Assembly (NCBI GenBank): GCA_018433975.1
Contig: JAHDQE010000003.1
Coordinates: 1-58,590 of the forward strand
DNA length: 58,590 nt
DNA from: Ornatilinea sp.
Lineage (GTDB): Bacteria > Chloroflexota > Anaerolineae > Anaerolineales > Anaerolineaceae
Direction of reading: 5' to 3'
In this document: in pieces, positions 24,965 to 33,953 of the stretch
Layout: every line of letters begins with the position of its first letter
How positions within the stretch are numbered: position 1 is the stretch's first letter
Translations under genes and position numbers: made by a program
Notes under the pieces: generated by a model
What the model saw: the letters and a program-made list of their open reading frames with translations, nothing else
The model's database searches: none
Told to the model about the DNA's origin: nothing

Positions 24965-26095
24965 TTAGCGGGGAATTTGCCACAGCATCACTTTGCCATC
25001 TTCCGAGGAGGAGGCCAGGGTGGTGCCATCCGGTGAAAAAGCGACCGCGTTGATGCGCGCAGATGAATTGGTCAGTGCAGCGATCTGCTCCTTTTCTGCT
25101 ACGTCCCAGATGAGGATGATGGCATCTGTGCCGGCGGCCAGCAAGCTCCCGTCCGGAGAAAAGGAAATGCTGTATGGAATTTGCTGGCCGGTCTTCAGCT
25201 CTCCCAGAGCCTGCCCACTGTTGGGGTCCCAAAGCTGGATGAAAGGCATAAACTCCCCATCCAACGTGCCTGCCGTGGCTGCAGCAAGTATCTGGCCGTT
25301 GGGAGAAAGCTCCAATGCGCTCACAAAATCTTCATGGGATAACCTGGGTCCGAGCTGCCCGCTGGCGATCGACATGACCTGCACCCCTGCCCGCGCCCAC
25401 CAGATCAGGGACTGGCCGTTGGAAGAAAATTTGACATTGTAAACCGGCGCGGCCGTTTCAAATCCTTTCAGGGTTTGAAGCCGTTCGCCTTCTGTGACAT
25501 CCCATAACTCTACGGCGATTTCCGAACCGGAAGTGAGCGCCAGTGTGTTTCCATCCGGAGAAAAAACTGCGCCGGTAAACATGGAGTCCGGATGAATGGT
25601 TTGAAGTACATCGCCTGTGGAAATATCCCGCACCTCCGCGGTGGTCTGGTCTGCCGTGGTCGCCATCCGGCGTCCTTCGGCGGAATAATTCAGTAAAAAG
25701 ACGGGTTGGTCAATCACCACAGAAGATTCAACGGTTAAATCCGCAGACTTCAACAATTCCAGACCGTCCTGGTTTTGAACGCCGAAGGTGGCGCTATCCA
25801 TGGACCATTCGATCTGAAAAGGGCTGTTCTCAAGCGTAGTTTCCTGTATCACAGCAAGCTGCGCTGCGTTTTGAACGGTAATCCGCTCCGGTTCCGGAGT
25901 GGGAGCGGGCTGGGGCGTATCCGTGGGGGGCAGGGTGGGTTCCACTTCCGTGGGAGGAACTTCGACAACTGTTTCAGTGATTTGACCTTTTTCACCCGTT
26001 GGCGCATTCTGGCTGGATGCCGGCGGCAGGCTGCAGCCTGCCAGAATCAGGACCAGCAGGAAGGCTGCAAGGATACGGGAATATGAACGCTTCAT
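24965..26095 (-). CDS. WD40-repeat lipoprotein
   Basis: A 376-residue lipoprotein: signal MKRSYSRILAAFLLVLI followed by LAGC with lipidated Cys at about residue 21. A Pro/Thr-rich linker (PPTEVEPTLPPTDTPQP) comes next, then about seven WD40 blades with repeated FSPDG and LWD/IWD endings (AVFSPDGNTLALTS, SISFSPDGSLLAAGTD, AVAFSPDGTTLASSS). It is probably a surface-anchored binding propeller. The start has GAGG upstream. It lies 54 bases downstream of the class-V aminotransferase on the same strand. Partner proteins are unknown. Confidence 0.88.
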   Translation of the reverse strand: MKRSYSRILAAFLLVLILAGCSLPPASSQNAPTGEKGQITETVVEVPPTEVEPTLPPTDTPQPAPTPEPERITVQNAAQLAVIQETTLENSPFQIEWSMDSATFGVQNQDGLELLKSADLTVESSVVIDQPVFLLNYSAEGRRMATTADQTTAEVRDISTGDVLQTIHPDSMFTGAVFSPDGNTLALTSGSEIAVELWDVTEGERLQTLKGFETAAPVYNVKFSSNGQSLIWWARAGVQVMSIASGQLGPRLSHEDFVSALELSPNGQILAAATAGTLDGEFMPFIQLWDPNSGQALGELKTGQQIPYSISFSPDGSLLAAGTDAIILIWDVAEKEQIAALTNSSARINAVAFSPDGTTLASSSEDGKVMLWQIPR

Positions 26096-26149
26096 CTTTT
26101 CCTCTTTTCTATCTTAAATCAGTTCTTAACATACATCGTATGCCCCACC

Positions 26150-28174
26150 TTATGACCTGTCAAGGTGCTTTGTAAGGAATGGATGCGTTGAAAATGATTC
26201 GTGGAATACGTTTCCTACTGTATCCTCAATGAACTGCCGGATTTGACGGCTGGTTTCAGAGACGGGTAATTGGGGCAGGCCGTTGCAGGTGGAAGCCACC
26301 AGTCTGGCGAAAGGCGTCTGCGGCTCGGCTGAAATGCGCCGGAGCACAGCGACCAGAGAATGGACATCTTCAAGACTGTTCTCGATGCCGAAGCTGACCC
26401 GGATCAGCCCGGGTACAACCCGCATGGTAATGTCGGGGAAGTAGACCGCGCCGAAATTTGCCAACGATTCGCGGGCCGGGTGGATGCGCATCATCCGTTT
26501 GGAGATCAGATGGGCACAGAAACAACCAGTCCGCACCCCAAGCCCACCGTATTCTGCCAGAAGTCTGGCGGCCAGATTGTAGGGGACTTCCTTGAGGCGG
26601 AAGCTGATCACGCCGCCGCGATGGGAAAAGTTTGGTCCGGCGGCATCGGTAACGCCGTAAACTTCAACGCCGGGAAGCGCGGTAAGCTCCCGCAGGGCAT
26701 ATTCCGTCAACTGATCTTCCGCTGTCCGGATGGTATCCATTCCAATCCGCTGAAGGAGCTGGATGGCTTTGCCAAGGGCTGCGATTCCGGTGACGTTTTC
26801 CTCGCCGGAAGCCCGCACACTTTCCAGTTGTTCTGCAGGGAAATTGCGGAGCAGGTCCTTGCGGAGGACCAGTGCTCCGGTACCAAAAGGAGCATACAGT
26901 TTGTGCCCGGAGAAGGCCAGCAGGTCAATCTTCAAATGCATGGCAGAGATGGCGCGGTGGGCAGCCAGCTGGGCGGCATCCACCAGCAGATAGGCCCCAT
27001 ACCGGTGGGTGATCCGGCTGATCTCTTCCAGGTTGTTCACCGTCCCGAGGACGTTGGAAGCCCCACAGACTGCAACCAGACGGATGCGCTGCATCCCATG
27101 CATCTGGTCCCGGTTGTAGCTTTGCAGGGTCTGTTCCAGGTCGTTGAGGTTGAGGAACCCTTCATCGTTCACCGGGAACCGGAGATGGTCCACGCCGGGC
27201 AGGCCGCGCCAGGGGAGTTCGTTGGAATGGTGTTCCAGCAGCGTGTTGAGCACTACCGGACGGATGGAAGCCTCTCCGGCGAACCGTGTTTGCAGGATTT
27301 GAGCGGCCAGATTGATCGCCTCGGTGGTGTTCGAAGTGAACAGAATCTCGTAAGGCGGGCAGGGCGCGTCAAAGAAATCCGCACAGAGAAGTTTTACTTT
27401 TTGGACGACCTCTGGCCAATGTTCTTCTGCCAGGTGCCAGGTACGGCGGGCGGCCTGCCAGACCGGTGTAAAGGTGGGTGTGCTGGCGGCATTATCCAGA
27501 TAAATATAAGGCTGCGGCCCGGATTCAGTGGGCACCAGACCGTGTTTGCCAATCCAGTTTTGACGAAGCTGTTCCAGCAGCCGTATTCCGCTGTATTCAG
27601 GATCATCCTCCTCCTGATCGAAAATTTTGGATGGGGTAATGCCGGGATCGCTTTTAAAGCAAAGCTCTTCTGCGCCGCGCCCTGTCAATTGCAGCGCTTT
27701 TGCATATGCAATAGCATTGAGAATAGCGGGGGTTCCGGCTTCAAAGCGGTCAGGTGCATTTGCCCAGACAACACTGTCGGGTGAGACCAGCCGGATGGTT
27801 CCTCCGCCTGTCTCAAAAGGAACCCCGGTTGGGAACGCAGCGCGCGGCGCTACCAGGGCCCGCATGCCCAACGGCAGGTCAATCTCCCGGCTGGAGAAGA
27901 TACGACAGCGAGCCGGGTCAAGCAGGCCAGACAATGCCCTGGCTCTGGCCGGGGTGCAGAAAATAACAACCTGTTCGCCAGCGGTACCCCCGGCATATTC
28001 AAGGATCATCGCACGGGCGTGCTCAAAAAGTGCCGTGGAAGCCTGCGAGAACTGCCCGGCCCCGCGGTGGACATTGGAATAGGTCTCCAGAGCCGCGTAA
28101 ACACTGCGCTCAAGTTCGGAGAAAGCAGAGCGAACGGGAGGAATATCGCTGGAAGTTGGGCGCTGTGCGTACAT
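26150..28174 (-). CDS. Class V aminotransferase (cysteine desulfurase-like) with a condensed second copy at the N-terminus
   Basis: 674 residues, far longer than the ~400 typical of cysteine desulfurases. Residues about 228-660 form a complete class-V domain: YIYLDNAASTPTFTPVW, FTSNTTEAINLAAQIL, HHSNELPW, VDAAQLAAH, and the PLP-lysine segment SGHKLYAPFGTGALVL (Lys near 418), then GVRTGCFCAH with Cys residues at the expected desulfurase position. Residues about 25-165 echo the same family (ETYSNVHRGAGQFSQAST and GGGTI ... PDRFEAGTPAILNAI) but skip the PLP-binding part. It could supply sulfur or act as a lyase. The N-terminal part may be structural or regulatory. The lipoprotein gene follows it. 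Confidence 0.8.
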   Translation of the reverse strand: MYAQRPTSSDIPPVRSAFSELERSVYAALETYSNVHRGAGQFSQASTALFEHARAMILEYAGGTAGEQVVIFCTPARARALSGLLDPARCRIFSSREIDLPLGMRALVAPRAAFPTGVPFETGGGTIRLVSPDSVVWANAPDRFEAGTPAILNAIAYAKALQLTGRGAEELCFKSDPGITPSKIFDQEEDDPEYSGIRLLEQLRQNWIGKHGLVPTESGPQPYIYLDNAASTPTFTPVWQAARRTWHLAEEHWPEVVQKVKLLCADFFDAPCPPYEILFTSNTTEAINLAAQILQTRFAGEASIRPVVLNTLLEHHSNELPWRGLPGVDHLRFPVNDEGFLNLNDLEQTLQSYNRDQMHGMQRIRLVAVCGASNVLGTVNNLEEISRITHRYGAYLLVDAAQLAAHRAISAMHLKIDLLAFSGHKLYAPFGTGALVLRKDLLRNFPAEQLESVRASGEENVTGIAALGKAIQLLQRIGMDTIRTAEDQLTEYALRELTALPGVEVYGVTDAAGPNFSHRGGVISFRLKEVPYNLAARLLAEYGGLGVRTGCFCAHLISKRMMRIHPARESLANFGAVYFPDITMRVVPGLIRVSFGIENSLEDVHSLVAVLRRISAEPQTPFARLVASTCNGLPQLPVSETSRQIRQFIEDTVGNVFHESFSTHPFLTKHLDRS

Positions 28175-28233
28175 GGGGCTTGAAATCCTGATGGCCCGGC
28201 ATAAGGGCGGCTGAAAAAGGCTTCTTTTCCGGG

Positions 28234-29487
28234 TTATTTTTCCAATCGCAGCAGCCGGTAAAAGTAGAGCCGGACCTCCCCACCCGGTTCCTGGGCAGGG
28301 GCTTCAAAATGAACGGCGACCCGTCCGGCGGTCAGGCTGCTGTCTTCCACTGTAGCAATTATCCCGGTTTCGTCCCATACATTGAACTGGTTACCTGCGC
28401 AGCTCAAGCGCATGGTGGACCAGTCACCCTGCTGAAGGGGAAGGCCGGCGGTTCCCTCGGCGAGGCCGGTTTCCACGCCGTCGAGGGATTTAAACAACTT
28501 CCAGCGGGAAGGTGTAACCCGCAGCCCGTAACCGTTCTTTCCATCCGGCGTGCGGCACATCAGTGTGAGTGCAGTGCCGGACCCCGGTTGGGGGAACGCG
28601 AAGACCACTTCCTGCTGGACTGCGGAATCCTCTTCGGCCTCCCCGGCAGCGGTCCCGGACGGGAAAACCAGGAAATCATCCTCATACAAAATTTTCATGC
28701 TGCCGAGCTGGTTGTAATCCTCAAAAGAAACGACTGCGGAGGATTGAAGGGCAGTCAGCCAGTCTGTGCTCAGGGAGGATTGGGAGGTGAAGTAAATGGC
28801 CTGGTTTTGCTCCCAGATTTGCGGCGCGTACTGCGGCTCTGCGGTGAACGTACGGCTGGGCACAGGGGAGGGTGTGCCCGTCGGAACGGCGGTTCGGGTG
28901 AAAAGCGGCGTGGCGGAGGGGAAAACCGGTGTTTGGGTAGCCCGGCGGGTGGGCGTGGGGCTGCCAAACCGGACCGGTGTGCCGGGGTTCCATCCAAAGG
29001 ACTGTTCCCGCATCAGCAGCGTGCTCAGGCCGAAGATCCCCAGTACCAGCAAGAGCGCTACGCCGACCAACCCTATCCACGAAAAAGACTTTCGGATTTG
29101 AGCGGGAGACAGGCGAGCGCCGTTCTTCAATTTTTCGCGGGGGACGGGCGCGGCCTGTGCTTCTGCGGATGGCTCAGAATCGGAGGGCTGTGAAGGGAGG
29201 GTGAAGATGGGGGACGGCTTTGGTGGAGCCTGGAGGGTTTCCGGCGTCTCCAAAGGGCTCCCGGTAGAGGGAAGCAGTGTCTCATCCGGTTCTTTTTGCG
29301 TCCAGGTCCCGTTTTCAAAACAGTACCATTTCCCGCTGTTCACGCCAATCTGCCAGACGCGCCCGAACCGGTCGCGGACCACCAGGGTATCGTTTCCGGC
29401 GGCTTCAAATGCTTCAGCCGTGAGATCACCCTGATCGTAAAGCGCTTTAAGACGCACATATTCCTGTTCTGCGCGGTTGAAATCCAT
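28234..29487 (-). CDS. Single-pass membrane protein with shared N-terminal domain and beta-rich extracellular domain
   Basis: 417 residues. The cytoplasmic N-terminus (MDFNRAEQEYVRLKALYDQG ... WQIGVNSGKWYCFENGTW, about 1-70) is shared with the gene upstream. A Pro-rich linker, one membrane helix (about 136-158, GLVGVALLLVLGIFGL), a Pro/Thr-rich stalk (TPTRRATQTPVFPS) and a beta-rich C-terminal domain (about 225-415) follow. The last part may be a LamG/concanavalin-like fold (SRWKLFKSLDG, GRVAVHFEA). The ATG at 29487 aligns with the paralogue's start; a GTG at 29493 is in frame. Function is unknown; it is possibly a cell-surface sensor or adhesion protein. Confidence 0.7.
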   Translation of the reverse strand: MDFNRAEQEYVRLKALYDQGDLTAEAFEAAGNDTLVVRDRFGRVWQIGVNSGKWYCFENGTWTQKEPDETLLPSTGSPLETPETLQAPPKPSPIFTLPSQPSDSEPSAEAQAAPVPREKLKNGARLSPAQIRKSFSWIGLVGVALLLVLGIFGLSTLLMREQSFGWNPGTPVRFGSPTPTRRATQTPVFPSATPLFTRTAVPTGTPSPVPSRTFTAEPQYAPQIWEQNQAIYFTSQSSLSTDWLTALQSSAVVSFEDYNQLGSMKILYEDDFLVFPSGTAAGEAEEDSAVQQEVVFAFPQPGSGTALTLMCRTPDGKNGYGLRVTPSRWKLFKSLDGVETGLAEGTAGLPLQQGDWSTMRLSCAGNQFNVWDETGIIATVEDSSLTAGRVAVHFEAPAQEPGGEVRLYFYRLLRLEK

Positions 29488-29570
29488 AATCACTGCCCGG
29501 CAATCATGAGATTGAAAGCGGAATGAATGTATTTTACCTTATTGGGTGTCAAACTCGGATTGATGGAAAA

Positions 29571-31505
29571 TCAAGGGTTTACCCAGACAGCCTGGTCAAC
29601 CGGCGCGGCAAATTCGGCGACAACAACGGGGGCAAAATCCGGTTCGTGTGCGGTGTACAGGAACTCTTCAGAGAAGAACAACAGCGTTTGTCCATTGTCA
29701 TCCCAGAGCGGGAAGAACACTTCCTCTTCAAAGATTTTTCGCGGGGTGCGCTGCTGTGTATCACCCACCCACAGCCCGGTTTCGTCCGCCTCAAGGGGCA
29801 TTGCCCATGCCCACCACCCGCTGACCAGCGAGATTTCCGGGTAAACACCGCCAACTTCTTCCGGCAGAGCGACTTCTTCTTCATCCGTATTGAAGACCAG
29901 TCTTTCATCTTCTGTGTTGGTTACATAGAACAAACGCGCATCCGGCTGCCATTGAACCGTGAGGGGGTCTTCTTCTTTGACCAGTCGCGGCAGTCCTTCT
30001 CCATTGGGAACGAGGTAAATCCCGGCTTCTCCATCTTCATCCTGACAGATACAATCTACGGCCAGGTCTTCGCTGACGGTGTACATCACGCCGTTGGTTT
30101 CCGGATCAAGGGCTGAATCGGTGAAACAGCCTGAATAGTAGGTCGTATCCTGCCGGTTTTCTACATTAATCCGGCGCAGGTTGTAAAACTCACAGTCGGT
30201 ATCATAGCTGGCGACCACAAACTCACGCAGCTCGCTCCAGCCAATCAGAACTTCGCCGCCGCTCTCGGCCTCATAGAGATCAATCACGCCGCCGGATTCG
30301 CTGGGGCGCGCTGCCCAGGCGCCGGTCATTTCATAAGCCCCTTCAAGGCCAAAACTTTCTGCGCCAAAATATACGATATAACGGTTGTCGGGAGACCAAC
30401 TCGGCGCGAAAGCCTGGCTTGGTTCACTGCTCAACCGGGTGATCGTATCAAACCTCAGATCATAAAGGTAGAGGTCGGCAGAGTTCCCTTCCATTACCCC
30501 AATGAAGGCCAACTGCTGTCCATCCGGAGACCAGGCTACGGCTTCCTGCTCGGTGATGGCGAGAGCGGCTTCCGGAGAACGCTCTCCTTCCCCTTCGCCT
30601 TCTGTAAAGTCCGAGGAGATCAGCGCGATTTCTTTCACCAGGTTGCCGTCGGGCAGGTGGACAATTTTCAGGTTCAGGCTGAAAGTGCGAGCTTCTTCAT
30701 CGATGGTGACATAAGCGATGTGCCCGCCCTGCGGAGAAACCGCTCGCGACAGATCCTGCGGAGAGACGATTTCCACTGTTTCCAGCAGGGTCATGCCTGT
30801 GCCATCCGGCCTGGAAAACCACAGTTCGTTTTCGGAGCGGGCCAGCAGCCACTGCTCCTGGGAGACACCGGGCAGCAGGGTGGAGATCGGAGTGGGGGTG
30901 TTCCCGGGCGTGTGGCTGGCGCGCGGCGTTTTGGTGGGCGCCGGGGAGCCGGTCGGGGTGCGTGAAGGACGCGGGGTCAGGGTGATGGTGGGGGTGCGAG
31001 TGGGTGCAATTGTGGCGGTGGGTTCGCGGGTGGAGAAGGAGAAAACATTCGCGGCAAACAAACCGCCGAAGAATGCGGTCCCACTCAACAGGACAAAGCA
31101 GCCCATGCCGATCAGCACAAGGGCTGCCAGGATGGCAAGCCATGCTTTTTGAGGGAGCTGGAATTTTCGCAGGGTAAGAGGAGCTTCGGCAGGCGTTCCC
31201 GCCGCAGGCGGAGGGGCTTCGGAAAGCTTTTCCGGCGGACCGGTGGGAATGGCAAGCACGTCCAGCATTTCCGGCGGTTCGACAGCGGCATCTTCGGAGG
31301 GGACGGGGTCATCCGCAACCCAGCCGAGGGTTTCATCCCGGCGGTACCACTGCCCGGAATTGATACCGATCTGCCACCCGCGGCCCTGTTCATCCACCAC
31401 GATCAGGTTCTTGACGGCCTTTTGGAACAGATCAGGGCCAATCAGACCTTCCTGATAGGATCGCTTGAGCCGGAGATATTCCTGTCTTGCCTCGTTGAAA
31501 TTCAA
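29571..31505 (-). CDS. Single-pass membrane protein with shared N-terminal domain and TolB-like propeller
   Basis: 644 residues beginning with TTG (GGGAG 6 bases upstream; the TTG aligns with the ATG of the downstream paralogue). N-terminal domain MNFNEARQEYLRLKRSYQEG ... GWQIGINSGQWYRRD, then a linker, one membrane helix (about 122-145), a Thr/Pro-rich stalk (about 165-210) and a C-terminal propeller (about 215-640) with TolB/PD40-type blades such as AVAWSPDGQQLAFIG and APSWSPDNRYIVYFG. It heads a minus-strand run with its paralogue 83 bases downstream. Cytoplasmic sensing coupled to an outer propeller is plausible, but the partner is unknown. Confidence 0.75.
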   Translation of the reverse strand: MNFNEARQEYLRLKRSYQEGLIGPDLFQKAVKNLIVVDEQGRGWQIGINSGQWYRRDETLGWVADDPVPSEDAAVEPPEMLDVLAIPTGPPEKLSEAPPPAAGTPAEAPLTLRKFQLPQKAWLAILAALVLIGMGCFVLLSGTAFFGGLFAANVFSFSTREPTATIAPTRTPTITLTPRPSRTPTGSPAPTKTPRASHTPGNTPTPISTLLPGVSQEQWLLARSENELWFSRPDGTGMTLLETVEIVSPQDLSRAVSPQGGHIAYVTIDEEARTFSLNLKIVHLPDGNLVKEIALISSDFTEGEGEGERSPEAALAITEQEAVAWSPDGQQLAFIGVMEGNSADLYLYDLRFDTITRLSSEPSQAFAPSWSPDNRYIVYFGAESFGLEGAYEMTGAWAARPSESGGVIDLYEAESGGEVLIGWSELREFVVASYDTDCEFYNLRRINVENRQDTTYYSGCFTDSALDPETNGVMYTVSEDLAVDCICQDEDGEAGIYLVPNGEGLPRLVKEEDPLTVQWQPDARLFYVTNTEDERLVFNTDEEEVALPEEVGGVYPEISLVSGWWAWAMPLEADETGLWVGDTQQRTPRKIFEEEVFFPLWDDNGQTLLFFSEEFLYTAHEPDFAPVVVAEFAAPVDQAVWVNP

Positions 31506-31793
31506 TTCGGTCTCCCTGAGAATGCTTCTCCACCATTATGCGCTGAATGGGCATAAATCGTCAAGGGGAAAACCGGTGCGGCGGCTTTAAACTCTGTTTC
31601 GGTTTTTAATCTGTAGGAAGGTTGTTGCCTGTGGAGGAATATCCCTACTTCATGGATGTGGTCCGGAACTAAAAAAACTGTTTTCTCAAATTCATCTAAA
31701 CAGCCATTTGCACTTCGGTCAAAATAGGAATATAGTTTAATAATCCCACGCGGCTTTAGAGCGGCGTGCCACTTCACCAGGCAGGTAAGCGAC

Positions 31794-33110
31794 ATGCTGA
31801 GACTTCTTACACGTATATCCGATGGAATGGAAGATAGACTGATCGAAACGCGGCGCGATCTGCACCGCTTCCCGGAGTTGGGCTGGACCGAGTTCCGCAC
31901 AGCTTCGCTGGTGGCACGGCGGCTGGCGGACCTGGACTGGGAGGTGCGGCTTGGCCGGGAAGTGCACCGCGAGGAGAGCCGCATGGGCGTTCCGGCTCCG
32001 GATGTCCTGGCGGCGGCCTGGGAACGCGCCCGTGACCAGGGGGGTGACCCGCAAATGCTGGCCCGGTTGAAAGGGGGTGGTACCGGGGTGGTCGGCACCC
32101 TGCGGGCCGGAGAAGGCCCCACGGTGGCGCTGCGTTTTGATATGGATGCCCTGCCGATTCGGGAGAGTCAGTCTCCGGAACACCGTCCTTCCCGGGAAGG
32201 TTTTGCTTCTCAGAACCCCGGCGTGATGCACGCCTGCGGGCATGACGGCCACACCGCGGTTGGGTTGGGTATTGCGGAGGTGCTCGGGCGGGTTAAAGAG
32301 CATCTGCACGGCACCGTCCGGCTCATCTTTCAGCCCGCGGAAGAAGGCGTGCGCGGGGCCAAATCGATGGTCGGTGCCGGACTGGCGGATGATGTGGATT
32401 ATCTGATGGGGAGCCACCTCTTTCCGGACTGGGCATTGGGGGAAACCATCTGCGGCCTGGGCGGCTACGCTGCCACCGAGAAATTTGATGCTGTGCTGAA
32501 AGGTGCACCTGCTCATGCCGGAGCCAACCCTCAAGACGGGAAAAACGCTCTGCTGGCGGCGGCCACGGCGGTGCTGAACCTGTTCGCCATCCCGCGCCAT
32601 GAGGATGGGGCAACCCGCATCAATGTCGGCCGCCTGGAAGCGGGCAGCGGGCGCAATGTGGTCCCGGCGGAGGCCCGCCTGATGATCGAGACCCGCGGCG
32701 CAAACTCCGATTTGAGCCAATATATGTACGCCCATGCCCTGCGAATTCTGGAGACGTCCGCGGCCATGTACGGCTGCAAGCTGGAGATCCTGCCGATGGG
32801 GGCGGCACCCAGCGCCGACAGCGACCCGGCTTTATCCAAACGGGCACAGGAAGTGGCCCGCCGGGTTGGCCTGTATCGTTATCGCCCTCCCGCTCCCAAT
32901 GGGGGCAGCGAAGACCTGACTTACTTTATGCGGCGGGTGCAGGAACACGGCGGCCAGGCAGTCAGTATTGGTTTTGGGGCCGGGCTGCTGCAAGCGGGTG
33001 AAAGCGTCCTGCGGGCGCATACGGATGACTTCGATTTTGATGAGCGGGTGCTGCGGCTGATGGTGCGTCTGCTGGCCGCTCTGACGCTGGATCTGATGAA
33101 CAGAGGGTAA
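31794..33110 (+). CDS. abgA: M20D amidohydrolase, AbgA-like (p-aminobenzoyl-glutamate hydrolase subunit A type)
   Basis: A 438-residue M20-family metallopeptidase with close resemblance, from memory, to E. coli AbgA in length and landmarks: RRDLHRFPELGWTEFRTASL, LGREVHREESRMGVPAPDVL, FDMDALPIRESQSPEHRPS, MHACGHDGHTAVGLGIAEVL, IFQPAEEGVRGAKSMV, HAGANPQDGKNALLAAATAV and GSGRNVVPAEARLMIETRGA. Metal ligands are the Asp/His of these motifs. AbgA with AbgB cleaves the folate breakdown product p-aminobenzoyl-glutamate. No abgB or abgT gene is seen nearby, so it may act as a homomeric amidohydrolase on another N-acyl amino acid. It is preceded by ~290 bases without a gene. Confidence 0.85.
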   Translation: MLRLLTRISDGMEDRLIETRRDLHRFPELGWTEFRTASLVARRLADLDWEVRLGREVHREESRMGVPAPDVLAAAWERARDQGGDPQMLARLKGGGTGVVGTLRAGEGPTVALRFDMDALPIRESQSPEHRPSREGFASQNPGVMHACGHDGHTAVGLGIAEVLGRVKEHLHGTVRLIFQPAEEGVRGAKSMVGAGLADDVDYLMGSHLFPDWALGETICGLGGYAATEKFDAVLKGAPAHAGANPQDGKNALLAAATAVLNLFAIPRHEDGATRINVGRLEAGSGRNVVPAEARLMIETRGANSDLSQYMYAHALRILETSAAMYGCKLEILPMGAAPSADSDPALSKRAQEVARRVGLYRYRPPAPNGGSEDLTYFMRRVQEHGGQAVSIGFGAGLLQAGESVLRAHTDDFDFDERVLRLMVRLLAALTLDLMNRG

Positions 33111-33151
33111 TTGCATCCGATCCCGGTATACGAGATGTGAGGACAAAGTTG

Positions 33152-33901
33152 ATGAACGAAGAAATAATTCCCTATTCGGAGTTACAATGCGAGATTGTGG
33201 CCGAGATGGAAGCCTGTGCCGATCTGGAAGCGGCCCATAAAGGAAGTTGGGCGCACAAGACGGAAGGTTACGTTTCCTATGGGATGAAAGCCGGTAAGAT
33301 CTACAATATTTTCAGGCACTTTCGCCCCTCCTTTAAAAACCTATCACTGGATCAGAGTCTGGCGCTCGCCGAACAGCTTATCCTGGCGGGGATTGAAGAA
33401 CTGTCCCTGTTTGCCAACGGCATCCTGGCCCTGAAGACCCAACAGCTTGGTCCGGAGCACTTCCCTTTTCTGGACCGCTATCTGGATAATTTTCATTCCT
33501 GGTCAGTGACCGATGATTTTTGCCTCCATGTCCTCCAGCCGGTCTTACGGACGTACCGCACGGAGACTCTGGCGCTGCTGGAGCGCTGGAACCCATCTCC
33601 AAACCTGTGGAAGCGCCGCGCCAGCGTGGTGGTTTTTACCCGCAAGATCGGCGCCAGCGGGGAATATACCGAAGCCTGCCTGGCAATGTGCGAGAATCTG
33701 GTCTTTGACCCCGAAGACCTGGTGCGCAAAGGCGTTGGCTGGGCGCTCAAAGATACGATGCGCGGCGATCCGGAGCGCGTGCTGGATTATGTCAAAGAAC
33801 TGCGACGCAGGGGAGTCTCTTCCGTGGTCACGCTGTATGCCATCCGCGACCTGAAAGGTGCTGCGCGCGAGGCTGTGCTGGCGGTGAAGAAAGAAAGATA
33901 A
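33152..33901 (+). CDS. AlkD-like HEAT-repeat protein (DNA alkylation repair family)
   Basis: A 249-residue all-helical protein matching the DNA alkylation repair (AlkD/AlkC) superfamily. It has repeated amphipathic helix pairs (LSLDQSLALAEQLILAGIEE, FHSWSVTDDFCLHVLQPVL, WKRRASVVVFTRKI, LVRKGVGWALKDTMR), and the Trp-Lys-Arg-Arg and KGVGWALK segments resemble those near the DNA-binding cleft. Such proteins excise or bind alkylated bases. The ATG at 33152 has GAGG 9 bases upstream; a GTG at 33137 is in frame. It follows the AbgA-like gene by ~40 bases and may share its transcript. Confidence 0.75.
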   Translation: MNEEIIPYSELQCEIVAEMEACADLEAAHKGSWAHKTEGYVSYGMKAGKIYNIFRHFRPSFKNLSLDQSLALAEQLILAGIEELSLFANGILALKTQQLGPEHFPFLDRYLDNFHSWSVTDDFCLHVLQPVLRTYRTETLALLERWNPSPNLWKRRASVVVFTRKIGASGEYTEACLAMCENLVFDPEDLVRKGVGWALKDTMRGDPERVLDYVKELRRRGVSSVVTLYAIRDLKGAAREAVLAVKKER

Positions 33902-33953
33902 AACGGCTGGTTTCATCCTGGATGCAGCTCAAGAAGTTGCGAGAAACGTCTGT

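Noticed and set aside
26360..27784. A 474-codon open frame on the plus strand
   Set aside because: It lies entirely opposite the class V aminotransferase, has no recognisable domain, and its residues mirror the codon bias of the real gene.
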